In this document: one piece after another, positions 11,601-20,960 of the stretch
How positions within the stretch are numbered: position 1 is the stretch's first letter
How the letters are laid out: the number at the start of each line of letters is the position of its first letter
DNA from: Nereocystis luetkeana
Taxonomy: Eukaryota; Sar; Phaeophyceae; Laminariales; Laminariaceae
Length of the DNA: 64,000 nt
Direction: 5' to 3'
Assembly: GCA_031213475.1 (NCBI GenBank)
Contig: JARUPZ010000036.1
Location: forward strand, 496,001 to 560,000
Program-made: the position numbers and the translations under genes
Notes under the pieces: model-generated
Told to the model about the DNA's origin: nothing
Database searches by the model: none
The model's input: the letters and a program-made list of their open reading frames with translations, nothing else

Positions 11601-14600
11601 TATGGCTTACTATATAGTAGTAATGTTGAGCCCCTCGAGTGAGGAGCTTCATAGTGCCAGCATACCAGGTAGTACGTGCACCTGTACGGTAGCACGGATC
11701 GGATACCGTGGGCATGTCTACCGTCCGGCTACATAGTAGTGCCCTCCTCCCTCGGCTAGGGTGGGGGCTACATGCGTTGTGGGACACGGTGGGTGCGGCT
11801 ATACACCATGGCGAAAATAAAAGCAGCCACAACGAGTGGCGTAGATCGAGATCAAGCCGGAAGTAGATCGATGTCAAGCTGCGGAGGAGGAATAATTTTC
11901 TTCAGCGGCGCATCATTTGTGCGATGTGGCCCACAAACAGTGGCCGCTACGCACGGGTAGCAAGACGTCGCTCACGACATAACCTCCTGGAACAGTGGAA
12001 TAGGTAGACCAGTGAGATAGGTTTAGAGTGCTTTACTCCTGTTCTTGTTTCCCTCTTTGCTTATTAATAGCATGTTTCTTATGTCTTAAGTGATCGACGT
12101 TAATTATGTGCTGCACATGTTACGATGGCAAACATAGCAAAGATAGCCATCAGGATGCTATGATAGATCAATGCGCCCGGACTATAAAATTGCTTCATTG
12201 CCAGGGCACGAACGACATGTGCTTTATCCCTGCTCGGAGAGTCGTGTCATGTACTGTACGTCTGCAGGCCTGCAGGACAAGACTGTGATCGAGAACGGAT
12301 GTTCGATACGACTGCCATTATCGTGATCGTTGTCGTTTCTTGCCCACAACTTCAATTCAGGAAAGGACACCTAAAATAGCCGACGGCATCTCCGCATCAC
12401 GCTGAGACAGAGGAACAGGCAGGGCATGTGATCGCGTACCTGATGTGTTGATGCCCCGGGCGGCGCTCCCGTTGCCCCGCTGCCGGTCTTGGCTTGGTAG
12501 TTCATCTGAGCCTCTCGCCGACACTCCTCGTAGAAACGCTTATTGAATTCCAGTATCTTGGTTCATATTGCGAAGGGTGTGGAGCGCGGGGGGATAGGGC
12601 ACGAGGGTATGGGGCGTATGACTGAACTCCAATTCCCGGATCTTTGCTCGGAATGCAAAGAGCAGAGCACGAAACTTCTGGAGCACAAGCGTGTGGGGGA
12701 AGAAGGTACGCATGGAGCACGAGGGTACTTGGGGCGTTTCTTGATTCCCAGAATGTTCGATTAGGGATGCGGAGGGCAGATCACGAGCAAGATGGGTGGA
12801 GGAATGGTTGAGAGCTTGAATCTAAACTTCCGTGTCATTGTTCGGAACGCAAAGAGCAGAGCAGAGTACGAACGCATGGAACACGAGGAATGTTTGAGAC
12901 AGCATACATACCAATGCACGCATGTCTGCTAGGAGTGAAAACGGCCGACCACGAGGGTATGGGCCCGTTTATTGAAATCCAATATATATGCCGGTATCTG
13001 TTTCGGAATGCAGAGAGCAGGCACGATTGTTGCGAAGCACAAGGGTATGGAGTGCGAGCGTATAGGGCAAGAGCGCATGGGCGGAGGAGTGGTTGAGGAC
13101 TTGAATATCAATTTCCTTAATATCGTCGTTCAGAACACGAGCCATCAGCGTATGGAGCACGACGGTATGGTCGAGAGCTTAAAAATGAGCTTCCGCATGT
13201 TTGTTCGGAATAAAAACGGCAGAGCACGAGGGTATGGGGTACTTGTTGAATCTCACGAACTTTGAACCGGAATGCAAAGGGCAGAGCGCGAGGCATGGGC
13301 GGAGGGGAAATGATTGAGCAGAGCTTAAACCTCTTTGCGAACGAGTCGGGGCTAGCCAAGCAACAAGTATCCAAGAAATAAGGCGGTGGGGAGTTACAAA
13401 AAACGCCTGAAACATTATTCGTTTTTGTTGAGAAATGCTCTTTAGACCGGTTCAGCAGTAGACAAGCGTGGCATTTTCCCGGTTAGGCCGCACTACGGTA
13501 GGGAGTGCAGTTTTAACCCTTTTAGAACCGCAGTCCCGTTATGGAGACTCATTACTTGGAATTTGCATGGTTTGTCCCCGAAAGGGTTAAGCAATGTTTG
13601 AACGTGAACATTTTTTTCCGCAGACGGAGGTCGTCAACCATCCCATCAAACATCGGAACTGAGGACCTGCACGCCCAATATATGTCGATTATGTGTGCGT
13701 GTGTGTTTGACTGTATGGTTTGTTGTTAGACACCTACGGAGCCACTGGATCTTGTGCATCGACGGCCTCAGCTTGAAATGTTTCGACAGCAGAACTCGGC
13801 TGGCAGGTCAGGTGTAGAGCCCTTGAAGCGAGGTACGTATAGAGAGGAAAAATAATACCCCTACCACCGTGCATACGTTCCGCGCATCGGTAGCGCACTC
13901 AAAGGGAGCTTGATGCGACAGAGCTGATTTTTCGTGGAAACAAGTAGTGGTGCCAATCCTTTTGGGGCCCCCATGTATAGCGACCGATCGGATATAGCGA
14001 CCGACCAGGCACAACGACGTGAGCTGAGGAAACGAACCAGGTCACCTTTTCAACTTCACTGGGCTGGAAGGACGAGCGCGCTTGTGCTGCCTTTGCTCTT
14101 CCAGCGTCTCCCTGAACATTAGCCGCGTTCGGCTACCGCCGTATGACAATTGGGGGGGGGGGAAAGGGGGAGGCGCAATTTTAACTTCAAAGCCGTACTA
14201 CAGTATAAGAGAGGGGTTGCATTTTTCCTCAAGAAATTATTCATCACTGGCGGGGCTTCCTCTCAACCAATGCGTCAACCATGGCCATATATTTGATGCA
14301 TGTACAGCAGTAGTCCACGAAAGCTTATTCCGCACGCACAACAAAGGTGCTTGGTGCAGAATAGAAAGTCGTCTATAATAATTTTGGGGGTCTCTCGGAG
14401 TACTGGTATCACTAGTGTAATAGCACGTTACCCACCTTTTTAGTGCTCCCGCCTGCAGCCCCGGCTCGACTACCGCCTGCGCCTGCTTGGTGCGAAGCTT
14501 TCGGTGCTGCCTGCGAAGCTTTCGGTGCTGCGCCGGCTGCCGACGCCGCTGCTGGCGCTGCTGACCCCGCAGGCTTAGCTGTCGCTGCTGCAGGCTTAGC

Positions 14601-17600
14601 TGCCGCCGCCGCCGCTCGCTTGTCGGCGGGTGCTCCGGCTGCTTTCGGGTGCTTCCGCAGCCTATTGTAGTAATAGGGTTTGGTAGCGTTTGTTGGATAC
14701 AGTAGAGGAGTAATGGCGATGTTCTCACATTAGCTAGTACTATCACGGAGGCCCATTGTAAAAAGGACCAAAATAAGCCCAAAAGCACCCCCACCCAAAA
14801 GGTGCATGCATTAAGAACTACAGCAGTATTATACTGCGTGAATCGGAGACAGATGTGGTCTGTGCAAATTTTGCGGTCGATGATAGGCTTCCCATCGATG
14901 CTACATTTATATCCTTCAGAAAAACACTGGGAAGCCTCTCTCCCCCCGTTTTGAGCGTAAATTTTATGATACAAGGGGCCACCGTGATAGCTTGTTTCCC
15001 CTGGTAACCACACAGGCTACTCGTATACATGAAAAGAGTCTCGATGGAAGGAAATATATGCAGAACGATACGTGCACCGCAACTCTAGCACGCAAGGAAA
15101 CGGCACTATCGATGAGCTGTGGTATTTCATCCTGTATCCCTTGTAACTTGTAAACCATACCTGGTGTAATTCTGTACCGGAAAATATATGGGTGGAGAGG
15201 AAATTCAGCCGTCGAAATAAAGTGATCAATCCCTTTTGAAACGGCATCCACGTTTATTGGGACAAGTTACTTGGAACGAGTGTGGGATCATTTTTGCAGG
15301 AGGTTGGAGGTTTATTTAGTAGCCGTTTGCCCGCAACATGAGCAACAACACGTAAATAATGATGAACCACATCCAATATTTTTGGGCCTTTCAATTCAAT
15401 TATTGCTTGATGCTCCGTGGCAGCAGCACCAGCAGCAAACAACTGATTTTTGTTCAGTCACACCGGGGTCCATCGTTGACTTTTCTCATTGCCTCAACGA
15501 TCATAAACTCGTAAACAAAGAGCGCCCCCCCTCCCAATTGCAAAGATGGCCAAGCCTACCATCCATTGCTGGAAGTACCGTACCGCTCGCTGGCAGTTAG
15601 TTGCAAACGTGGGCTGGCGGTAACCCCTTTAATAGTCGCTTCAAAGCCCGTCGAAACCCGAAGATGCAATATCTATTACATACCGCTGTGTTCACAGGCC
15701 GTTGCGAAAAACAGATACACTACGAGATAATATATACTGTAGCTAGCTAGACTAAGTGTCGTCTGAAGAAAATAAAAAACCGATTACAATTTTCAGTGTG
15801 GAAGGGAAGTCAGGGTCAGCGCACGCACAACTTATGGATACGTGCTACTGCTGTTACATCGAGTTACGAGCAGCACCATTGACTTGGTAGCCGCTTCAAG
15901 TTGATGTGTACCTACCTGTTGAGGGATTCTTGCTGTTTTTTCCGCCTGGTGTCATAGTCGGCACGCTTGGTTGGGTCGATCAGGACATCCTGAAAAAACA
16001 GAGATAGAATTGTTCAACGCGGGGAAAAAGGGTTGGCGGGCTCGGTCTAGACTCTCGGGACTATTGACCGATTTCCGTGGCACTTGAGATATATGATAAT
16101 CACACTGTAACTGGTGATGTCCTCTTGCATTGATATGTTGTGCCAGGTACCCTATACCTGGTTGCCAGCAGAGATCATGAAGCTAAATGGACAATTACGG
16201 ACGCAGCTGGCGGTGGTGAGGAGAGGTCGTACCACTGATGATGTAGTTCCGATATCGACGGGTGTCTTCCAACCTCTGTATATATATTTGACTTTATTTG
16301 CAAAAATAAAAATAAAAAGGATTCAATTGTTGAGAGCGCCTTGCAGCGTGGGTAGGCACAATTCGATGCGAGTCGACGAGGGAAGAAAATGCTGAAATAG
16401 TCTCGCGATAAAAATGAAGGCACGTACGTACCGTAGCGGGAAGGGGGGTAGAAGAGCCTGCTATGTGACCCCGGATCTGAGTTACGAGTTGGAAGGAGAG
16501 AGAGAAGAAGATGTGCGAAGATGATAAATGGGATGAGAAAAAAAAGAAAATATTAAGTCTACCGTACGAGGAGACGTGCACATTACAGGATGCCTGGGTA
16601 TCGTACAGGACACCTACTGTAAGTATTGAGAAACAGGAAAGCTGGTCCACGCCGGGTTTGTTATTTGATAATGGGTGCGTTCTACATACGCTATTACGGG
16701 GGGCCATAGTTAATAGGACCTATGGTATACATAAAAACGTAGATATTTAAACATTTTTACCAACTATATTTGGTCCTACCTGGTATTAACTATGGCCCCC
16801 CGTAATACCATCAGTACAGCGACTCCCGAATTTCTTATATTCCTGTAACTTTCAGTCTACTTTTCTTATTGCTCGTTTTGTTGGTATAGGTGTCCTGCAC
16901 TGCTGTACATGCACAGGTAAGAAATATTATATTTCCTTGCCCTTCTTGCCCCGCTCATATGTTCTGGTCTACACTATTACTACTACACGTACAGGGCAAG
17001 TAGTTTCCTCGCAAGAAACACCGGTAGCGTCTCCATAACAATAGAGGGGAAACGAGGATACGATGACTCTGGTCCCAGGCTGGGTTTATAGTGCGATAAT
17101 AGGAGGTGCGTTCTCCACTATCTTCAGTATGCACATCCCGAATGTCTTACTGCTGTAGTTCCCTTCAAATATCAGCCTGGCTTTCTTAGTGAACGGATCC
17201 TGAGCACCATTATGTGGACGTAAAGTTCCTGAGCACCATTCTGTGGACGTGAAGTTCCTGAGCACCAGTCTGTGGACGTAAATGTAAGGGCCGTTTGGTA
17301 ATAGTTTTAAATACCAAACGGTCTTTACATTTACGTCCGGTGTTACATGAGGTTCCCATTTTAGATACTGTACGTACAACTACTCCCGGCGACAAGACAC
17401 TCTCAAACAACCTCACTCATGGTCGTTTTAATGAAGCCCACCCGACTACCAGCTACCTGGTACCAGGTGTATGGTACGTACTACTCTGTACACGTACGTA
17501 CGTCACTTTTTGGAAGGGAGAATACTTGGAATTAGTGTGCTTTTTTTTTAGTATTATTAATAGTATCAACAGTAAAAGTACGGTACGTACTACAGCTAGC

Positions 17601-18933
17601 TACAGCAGTACGTACGGTTGAATTGGAAAACAGGCTTACATGAGCTCCTTGCACCGTCTGAAAAAGTGTGGGGGTGGCCTTGTTTTTATCCGGATGATAC
17701 TTCAGCGCAAGTTTTCGGTAGGCCTTCTTGATGGTCGCCTCGTTGCTCTCCGGTTCTACACCAAGCGTCAAGTACGGGTCCTCCGTCAGCCGCCGCATGG
17801 CCGCCGCTAACACCTGCGGGTACCGTACACATGATACGAGCGAATCGACAACGCTAAGTGAGCTATGAATACAATGATTTCAAGTCCAAAAAGGGGCAGC
17901 CGCGAACACAACCTGGTATCCATCGCGAGGAATGTATGATACATGATACAAATGTATGCACACTACTGGTGTAGAAGACGCGCGGCCGAGCGACCGACGA
18001 ATGTATGGATGTCTTCGCCCGCAAAAAGCTGAGTATTGACTGCTACGTAATCAATCAGTCGAACTCACACGGCTGACGAATATCGTACGAAAACATTTTT
18101 ACTGATCACCGTTGTCAACGACGAACTCGTTCTCTTAGTTTGCGCCCCACGGGATGGTTCATGACTCATGACTGCCCGGGCGACATACAACAGTTTTTTT
18201 CACGAAATTATGATGAAGAGCATGACGAATGTCGAACGACGAACGACGAACGACGGGCGCACAACATGTATGTACGAGTATATGTCCATATTTAATTTTT
18301 AAAGGATGAACCTGAGAGCCGTTGGCGCCGCCGGTGTCCCCATTTTCAAGGTATTCCGCCATTGCCGTCAACATAGTTTCCACCCCTTCGCGAACACCAT
18401 CTCCCCCCGCCTGGATGGACGTTTGCGCGGCCCCAAGCTTCGAGGCAGAAAGCGGCTGCTGTATCAACCCCATCCCTACAACGTCCGAGAGACGAGCAAC
18501 ACGAAGGACTTGGAAGAAAAAGTGCCTAGGGCCTGATCGCCCCCGAAAGGCTGCTCCGCTGCTTTTCGTAATTGTTGATTGCAGAGTTATCAAAACCGCC
18601 TCATTGCCCACGAAACACGGGGCTGCTGCCGAGTGATTTGCGGGACTGCGTCCGTCGTCCGTTGTCGCGGCTTCGACACTACTATTAAAATACTCGAACA
18701 CGAAAACGACAGTCCCCGGAGAAAAAGGCCAGAAAAAAAAAACGTTTCTTCGCTGATGAGCAGAGACGCCTCAGGTTTCCATTAATGCGGCGCAATTACA
18801 ACCAGCAGGGCGTGAGAGGAGCAGTGTTCTTGGTGCTGCTGCTTCTTTTTACTGCTTCTGCTTGCAGCATTGCGTGCTCCTCCGCGCCAGTGTTCGGTTC
18901 CTGGCCTGCTGCGGGGCTAGATCGCTGGATCAT
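2929..18933 (-). CDS. J-domain / fibronectin III / RanBP2 zinc-finger protein, about 14 exons
   Basis: Hsp40-type co-chaperone fused to adaptor domains, about 596 residues. Exons in transcription order: 18933-18853, 18458-18312, 17813-17640, 15989-15916, 14661-14436, 14111-14046, 13799-13746, 12556-12440, 10867-10730, 8576-8376, 7264-7202, 5302-5171, 4299-4108, 3054-2929 (TGA). Phases agree at every join. Order of parts: short N-terminal region, J domain (about residues 88-155), Ala/Lys-rich linker, helical segment with [14 protein letters not shown], one FN3 domain (about 314-410), Glu/Arg-rich coil, Gly/Ala tract, C-terminal zinc finger. J domains stimulate Hsp70; FN3 and RanBP2 fingers bind proteins, RNA or ubiquitin in other families. 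Weak points: the first two exons, the GTGGCT donor at 13745, a GC donor at 8375, and the 5171/4299 join (5139/4303 is also phase-compatible). No gene of this architecture is known to me. Confidence 0.75.
4108..7264 (-). CDS. Coiled-coil and Gly/Ala-rich linker exons
   Basis: Exon 7264-7202 (CAG acceptor, donor GTCTGA) reads [20 protein letters not shown] plus Q. Exon 5302-5171 starts [20 protein letters not shown], so across the join a charged helix [20 protein letters not shown] forms. Exon 4299-4108 reads [16 protein letters not shown], a seven-Ala run, then [18 protein letters not shown] and [10 protein letters not shown] before GTAGCG. The exon with 5302 as its first base is open in a second frame too, so frame choice rests on phase matching and amino-acid composition. 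Likely spacer between FN3 and the zinc finger. Confidence 0.55.
5493..5590 (+). repeat. AGATCATCTACAGATC short tandem repeat
   Basis: Repeats of ATCATCTACAGATCAGATAG follow one another with small changes. Related words occur in the dispersed repeat R2. Confidence 0.75.
5636..5678. repeat. (TA)n microsatellite
   Basis: About 20 uninterrupted TA units in an intron of the DnaJ gene. Confidence 0.95.
7330..7640. repeat. Minisatellite, about 30-bp unit, intronic
   Basis: Unit built around CACAGGGTGATCCAACGGAC followed by ACAAGGATTG, at least nine diverged copies; another partial copy lies at 7905-7955. Located in the intron between the FN3 exon and exon 7264-7202. Confidence 0.85.
8376..10867 (-). 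CDS. Fibronectin type III domain, two exons
   Basis: Exon 10867-10730 begins [20 protein letters not shown] and contains TLEW (strand B Trp) and [10 protein letters not shown] (strand C), ending ASDW. Exon 8576-8376 continues [12 protein letters not shown], then [16 protein letters not shown] (strand F Tyr/Arg signature), WGWS and DPVMVVTLS. Together they make one complete FN3 fold of about 95 residues, split in the C'-E region by a phase-0 intron of 2.15 kb. The second exon has no suitable GT donor in phase 0, but AAG followed by GCAAGA fits a GC-AG intron and joins in frame to the next exon. FN3 domains usually mediate protein-protein contacts. Confidence 0.88.
9182..9276. mobile_element. 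MITE-A copy 1
   Basis: Imperfect inverted repeat: ACCCTTTTAGGACCCCAGTC on the left arm and the complement at the right (GGGACTGCGGTACTAAATGG). About 95 bp, able to form one long hairpin. Confidence 0.8.
9675..9793. mobile_element. MITE-B copy 1
   Basis: AACTATTACGGGGGGCCATA at the left and the complement TGGTCCTCCGTAATAGTT at the right; AT-rich core. Confidence 0.82.
9964..10074. mobile_element. MITE-B copy 2
   Basis: GACTATTCCGGGGGGCAGTA and ACTATGGTCCCCCGTATTAG arms; lies only 170 bp from copy 1. Confidence 0.8.
10256..10725. repeat. 57-bp minisatellite directly after the FN3 exon
   Basis: About eight units of GCTACCACTACCGTAGTATT and AGTATCAGTAGCCAATCAGA and TAGTAGCATAAGTAGG. The array starts about 10 bp beyond the splice donor at 10729 (on the transcribed strand). 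Confidence 0.9.
11300..11580 (+). repeat. Dispersed repeat R2 (GATCTAGAT/GGGCAGA family)
   Basis: TTCAGGGCAGA, CCTGATATGTATGATCTA, GTTGCCGGGTGGG, ATGTTTTCTGGGC, GATCCTGCACCACATCTCG, AACGG and TAGATAGATAGATC appear in the same order here and at 31365-31585 and 39075-39325. Reverse-oriented pieces lie at 5690-5815 and 40880-41130. Confidence 0.75.
11407..11433 (+). repeat. (GGGT)n tract
   Basis: Six GGGT units inside repeat R2; the strand could form G-quadruplexes. Confidence 0.85.
12440..14111 (-). CDS. Three linker exons between J domain and FN3
   Basis: Exon 14111-14046 encodes [20 protein letters not shown] plus EK, flanked by CAG and GTGACC. Exon 13799-13746 encodes [18 protein letters not shown] after a CAG acceptor. 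Its phase-0 donor GTGGCT is weak; the stronger GTAGGT eight bases on would be out of phase with the next exon, and without splicing a TAG follows. Exon 12556-12440 encodes [20 protein letters not shown] and continues to GASTHQ before GTACGC. It is strongly helical and charged. All three are phase 0. Exon 13799-13746 could be skipped without breaking frame. Confidence 0.65.
12545..13345 (+). repeat. Degenerate tandem repeat, about 100-bp unit
   Basis: CGGAATGCAAAGAGCAGAGC, ACGAGGGTATGGGGCG and TTGAATCCAA(T)TTCC recur at least seven times. Intronic, upstream of exon 12556-12440 on the transcribed strand; the last unit overlaps that exon's acceptor. Confidence 0.75.
13513..13590. mobile_element. 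MITE-A copy 2, internally deleted
   Basis: The left arm TTAACCCTTTTAGAACCGCA is intact; the right arm reads TTTGTCCCCGAAAGGGTTAA and lacks the GGGACTGCGGTCC block. Confidence 0.75.
14436..14661 (-). CDS. Alanine/lysine-rich linker exon of the DnaJ-FN3-ZnF gene
   Basis: The exon starts after a TAG acceptor, one base completing the Arg codon from the J-domain exon, and runs [15 protein letters not shown], then KPAAA/KPAG and APKAS repeats, to STKK before donor GTGGGT. Strong Ala, Lys and Pro bias suggests a flexible basic linker or a nucleic-acid or tubulin-binding tail; no family is recognised. A long ORF on the same strand in another frame (14237-15013) is a shadow of this GC-rich exon. Confidence 0.75.
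15916..17813 (-). CDS. J domain exons of the DnaJ-FN3-ZnF gene
   Basis: Two exons encode the J domain. Exon 17813-17640 holds [10 protein letters not shown], helix [19 protein letters not shown] with the HPD Hsp70-contact tripeptide intact, and the start of helix [11 protein letters not shown]. It ends at donor GTAAGC. Exon 15989-15916 continues with [18 protein letters not shown], the canonical end of helix III and helix IV, and ends at donor GTAGGT in phase 2. Joined directly they give a full-length J domain with no gap. The acceptor before the first exon is CAG followed by GTG, so the in-frame ATG inside it is probably internal. The next exon (14661-14436) completes the split Arg codon. 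Confidence 0.92.
16268..16545 (+). mobile_element. SINE body, copy 1
   Basis: From TTTGACTTTATTTGCAAAAA to AGAAGATGTGCGAAGATGAT this is about 95% identical by eye to 37890-38130, but the tRNA-like head is replaced by unrelated sequence. Intronic in the DnaJ gene. Confidence 0.85.
16690..16808. mobile_element. MITE-B copy 3 carrying a TACCTGGTA insertion
   Basis: Arms CTATTACGGGGGGCCATAGT and ACTATGGCCCCCCGTAATAC. The right arm reads GGTCCTACCTGGTATTAACT where other copies have GGTCCT(A/G)TTAACT, an extra CCTGGTA. Confidence 0.85.
17195..17282. repeat. Triple direct repeat next to element C
   Basis: CCTGAGCACCATT(C)TGTGGACGT occurs three times at 29-bp spacing, the last leading into element C. 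Confidence 0.8.
17264..17340. mobile_element. Palindromic element C, perfect copy
   Basis: GGACGTAAATGTAAGGGCCG faces CGGTCTTTACATTTACGTCC around an AT-rich loop (about 75 bp). Related, more decayed copies: 3715-3785, 4833-4900, 9495-9548 and 46858-46926. Confidence 0.75.
18312..18933 (-). CDS. Putative first two exons of the DnaJ-FN3-ZnF gene
   Basis: Exon 18933-18853 starts at ATG ([20 protein letters not shown]) and ends QAEA before donor GTAAAA. Exon 18458-18312 starts after CAG and reads [16 protein letters not shown], then [16 protein letters not shown] and GANGSQ, ending at the weak donor GTTCAT. Phase 0 at both junctions joins them to the J-domain exon. The frame is also open upstream of 18458 (to 18701), so an earlier acceptor is possible. 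No homology is recognised. Confidence 0.5.
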
Positions 18934-19107
18934 CCTTGGTCAGTGGTGTATGTCGGCTTGAAAGAGAGATATCAGGAGCAGAGAGGGGCCTGACAAAAAT
19001 ACCGCATACGGCTAGATTTTGGCAACTCTAGCTTTGAAGGTACAGCAACAGTACAGCGTCTGCGCTTCCCTCCCGAGGCTCGAGGCTACTCGCCGCGGGA
19101 GGGTACC
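18934..19107. promoter_or_regulatory. Candidate bidirectional promoter (DnaJ gene / small ORF)
   Basis: 174 bp separate the two divergent ATGs. I see no TATA box; the last 60 bp before the plus-strand ATG are GC-rich (CCCGAGGCTCGAGGC palindromic stretch). The assignment rests on the divergent arrangement only. Confidence 0.35.
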
Positions 19108-19293
19108 ATGAGTGCGTCGTGGTCGAAGGCACCGCCAGGTGTCGCGGAGTTCTTCACGCCATGCCTAATTCTGGCTGCAACTGTGGCGACGGCGCTGAGC
19201 CAGCTGGGGTTGCCGGTGGGAGGACTTCCGTTTACGATCGCCCTCTACCTCGTGTTCGACTTCATCTCGTTCAGGTACGACGCGGATCGATAG
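19108..19293 (+). CDS. Small hydrophobic protein, 61 residues (or first exon)
   Basis: ATG to TAG, 61 codons, mostly G/C in third positions, unlike the flanking sequence. After a short MSASWSKAPPGVAEFF leader, residues 17-34 (TPCLILAATVATALSQLG) and 37-52 (VGGLPFTIALYLVFDF) are two hydrophobic segments suggesting a membrane hairpin. C-terminus SFRYDADR. An AG/GTACGA donor at 19275-19276 means the ORF could instead be exon 1 of a longer gene; no convincing downstream exon was found. The antisense reading has early stops. Product family not recognised. Confidence 0.5.
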   Translation: MSASWSKAPPGVAEFFTPCLILAATVATALSQLGLPVGGLPFTIALYLVFDFISFRYDADR

Positions 19294-20029
19294 AGCTATG
19301 ATATCGTATATCCCCCGCTATTCGTACGTATTGCTTGTGTATGTCGACTACAGCAGTATACGTGTTCACATTCAGTACTCGTAGTCAGAATATTAGTGTA
19401 ATAGTACCAGGTACGGAGTACCAGGTTGATCAGTATGCGAAGCCTGTTGACTGCATGTTTTGCGTTGTCGGTAGAACCGCATGTTTGTGCGTTGCTGCAA
19501 AAGGCCGGGGTGTCTATATATCATATTCCCAGGTGGTCAACCGAGTTTCCACAGCCACTTGCGTGTACAGGAGTCGTATTGGCTTGTGCTGCTGTGCTCG
19601 GAGAGTCGGTTCAATTATACTCTGCCGTACCAGGTACCTGATACAAAAAGCTCGTACGTACGAACTGCTGTCTGTATATACGACAAACTGTTGTACCAGT
19701 AGTACGACAAACTGCTGTTGTTGTAGTCCCGACGTATCAGACAGCAGTGTGCAACGTACCTGTGGTACATCCCATTCCGCACCGGAGCTCGGCTAGTATG
19801 ATATGTAGATTATCGTAAAATTCGGAGAAACATATCATACTCGTGAAATACCCAGGGTCCAGTTTGGAGTTTGGAAAGGTGGTCGGCCGTCAACGGCACC
19901 GTCAAGCCGTCAACTATACCTCGTAGCTCGTACTACCAGTATACCAGGTATAACACTTGCAGTATTAGTGGGAAGGTGCGTACTATTAAACCAGTACGGC
20001 GGTAGACGTGCACCAATTTATTGTGAGGC

Positions 20030-20125
20030 AACCCTTTTAGGACCGCAGCCCCGTTTTGGAGGCAAACTGCTTATGACTTGAGTCGTTTGTCCCCAAAACG
20101 GGACTGCGGTCCTAACAGGGTTAAC
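20030..20125. mobile_element. MITE-A copy 3
   Basis: Arms ACCCTTTTAGGACCGCAG and CTGCGGTCCTAACAGGGTTA; near-perfect hairpin of 96 bp. Confidence 0.8.
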
Positions 20126-20339
20126 GTCGCCCAAAAACCGAGGTTGAGATGGATGAGGAAACTACGTAAAGGTTCTCCTGATGATCTTATCCTATTCTAG
20201 GTATATTTATATCACACGAATAATAGCGTTAAACACTTCTCGCAAGGGTATTTCAACGATATTGGGTTGAGATAAGAAGCCAATTCAGTCAGAAATATTT
20301 CCGACAAAAAGTGCTCGTACCCCTATCGTAGCACGCGTC

Positions 20340-20435
20340 TTGACCCTGTTGGAACTGCAGTACCGTTATGGGGGCGAACCACTCTAATTCCAAGTGTTTT
20401 GTGCCCAAAACGGGACTGCGGTGCTAAAACGGTCA
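20340..20435. mobile_element. MITE-A copy 4, diverged
   Basis: Left arm TGACCCTGTTGGAACTGCAG and right arm GGGACTGCGGTGCTAAAACG still align. Confidence 0.7.
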
Positions 20436-20652
20436 TCCTTCCTGGGATATTAGAGGGGGAAACTGGCGAAAAAATTGACGGTTACACCAACGGCCACTCC
20501 GTGATTGGGGAATGACACGAATTTGTGTCTGAACTGCAACAATGCAAGCAGTCGTTCTATGTACGCGGGCGCGGCGTGGTCGTACCCGTACTACTATTAA
20601 TAGTGAACGCTGCCGCTGCTCGTAGACGGTGCAATGGTTGATAACAGCAACG

Positions 20653-20750
20653 TTAACCCTTTTAGAACCGCAGTCCCGTTGTGGGGACAAACCAGTCAAA
20701 TTTCAAGTACTTTGTCCCCAAAACGGGACTGCGGTACTAAAGGGGTTAAC
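20653..20750. mobile_element. MITE-A copy 5
   Basis: Bounded by TTAACCC and GGGTTAA; arms near perfect, with the spacer CAGTCAAATTTCAAGTA. Confidence 0.82.
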
Positions 20751-20784
20751 ACTACTTTGGTCTCTATGTCGAGGTCCGAAAGGT

Positions 20785-20960
20785 TGTTACCTGTAGGATA
20801 ACATGCCCCCTGGGGCGAACTTCGGAGCCGATTTTTGTTCAAGGTATACCCTGAGAGGAGCACGCCCACAACGAAAAATGGTCTCTCCCCGAGAGATTTC
20901 GTCGATAGATGCGCCGCCCGTCGTTTGCACCCTCCCCACTGTCGAGACAATTACGCCTAT
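20785..20960 (+). repeat. Dispersed repeat R3 (also 39485-39630)
   Basis: Shared blocks: ATAACA(T)GCCCCCT, CGAATTTCGGAGTCGA-TTT, AGAGATCTCGTCGA(C/T)AGAT and GCACGCTG-type ends, in the same order. Confidence 0.6.

Larger units (their letters stand above)
10980..11800. repeat. Duplicated fragments of the FN3 exon 5' end
   Basis: ACTCCGCAT-TTGGGCTGGGAT-AGGGGCT at 10989-11017 and CTCGGCTAGGGTGGGGGCTA at 11753-11772 resemble the exon/acceptor boundary at 10843-10870. Both are followed by CATGCGTTGTGG-ACACGGTGG, also present near 10950. Confidence 0.6.

Noticed and set aside
13736..13799. TAG after [18 protein letters not shown] as the gene's stop
   Set aside because: The helical, FN3 and zinc-finger exons downstream continue in consistent phase and end at a better-supported stop.
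14237..15013. 258-codon minus-strand ORF, the longest simple minus-strand ORF
   Set aside because: Its Gln/Arg-rich part is the wrong frame of exon 14661-14436, which joins in phase to the J domain; the rest is intron.
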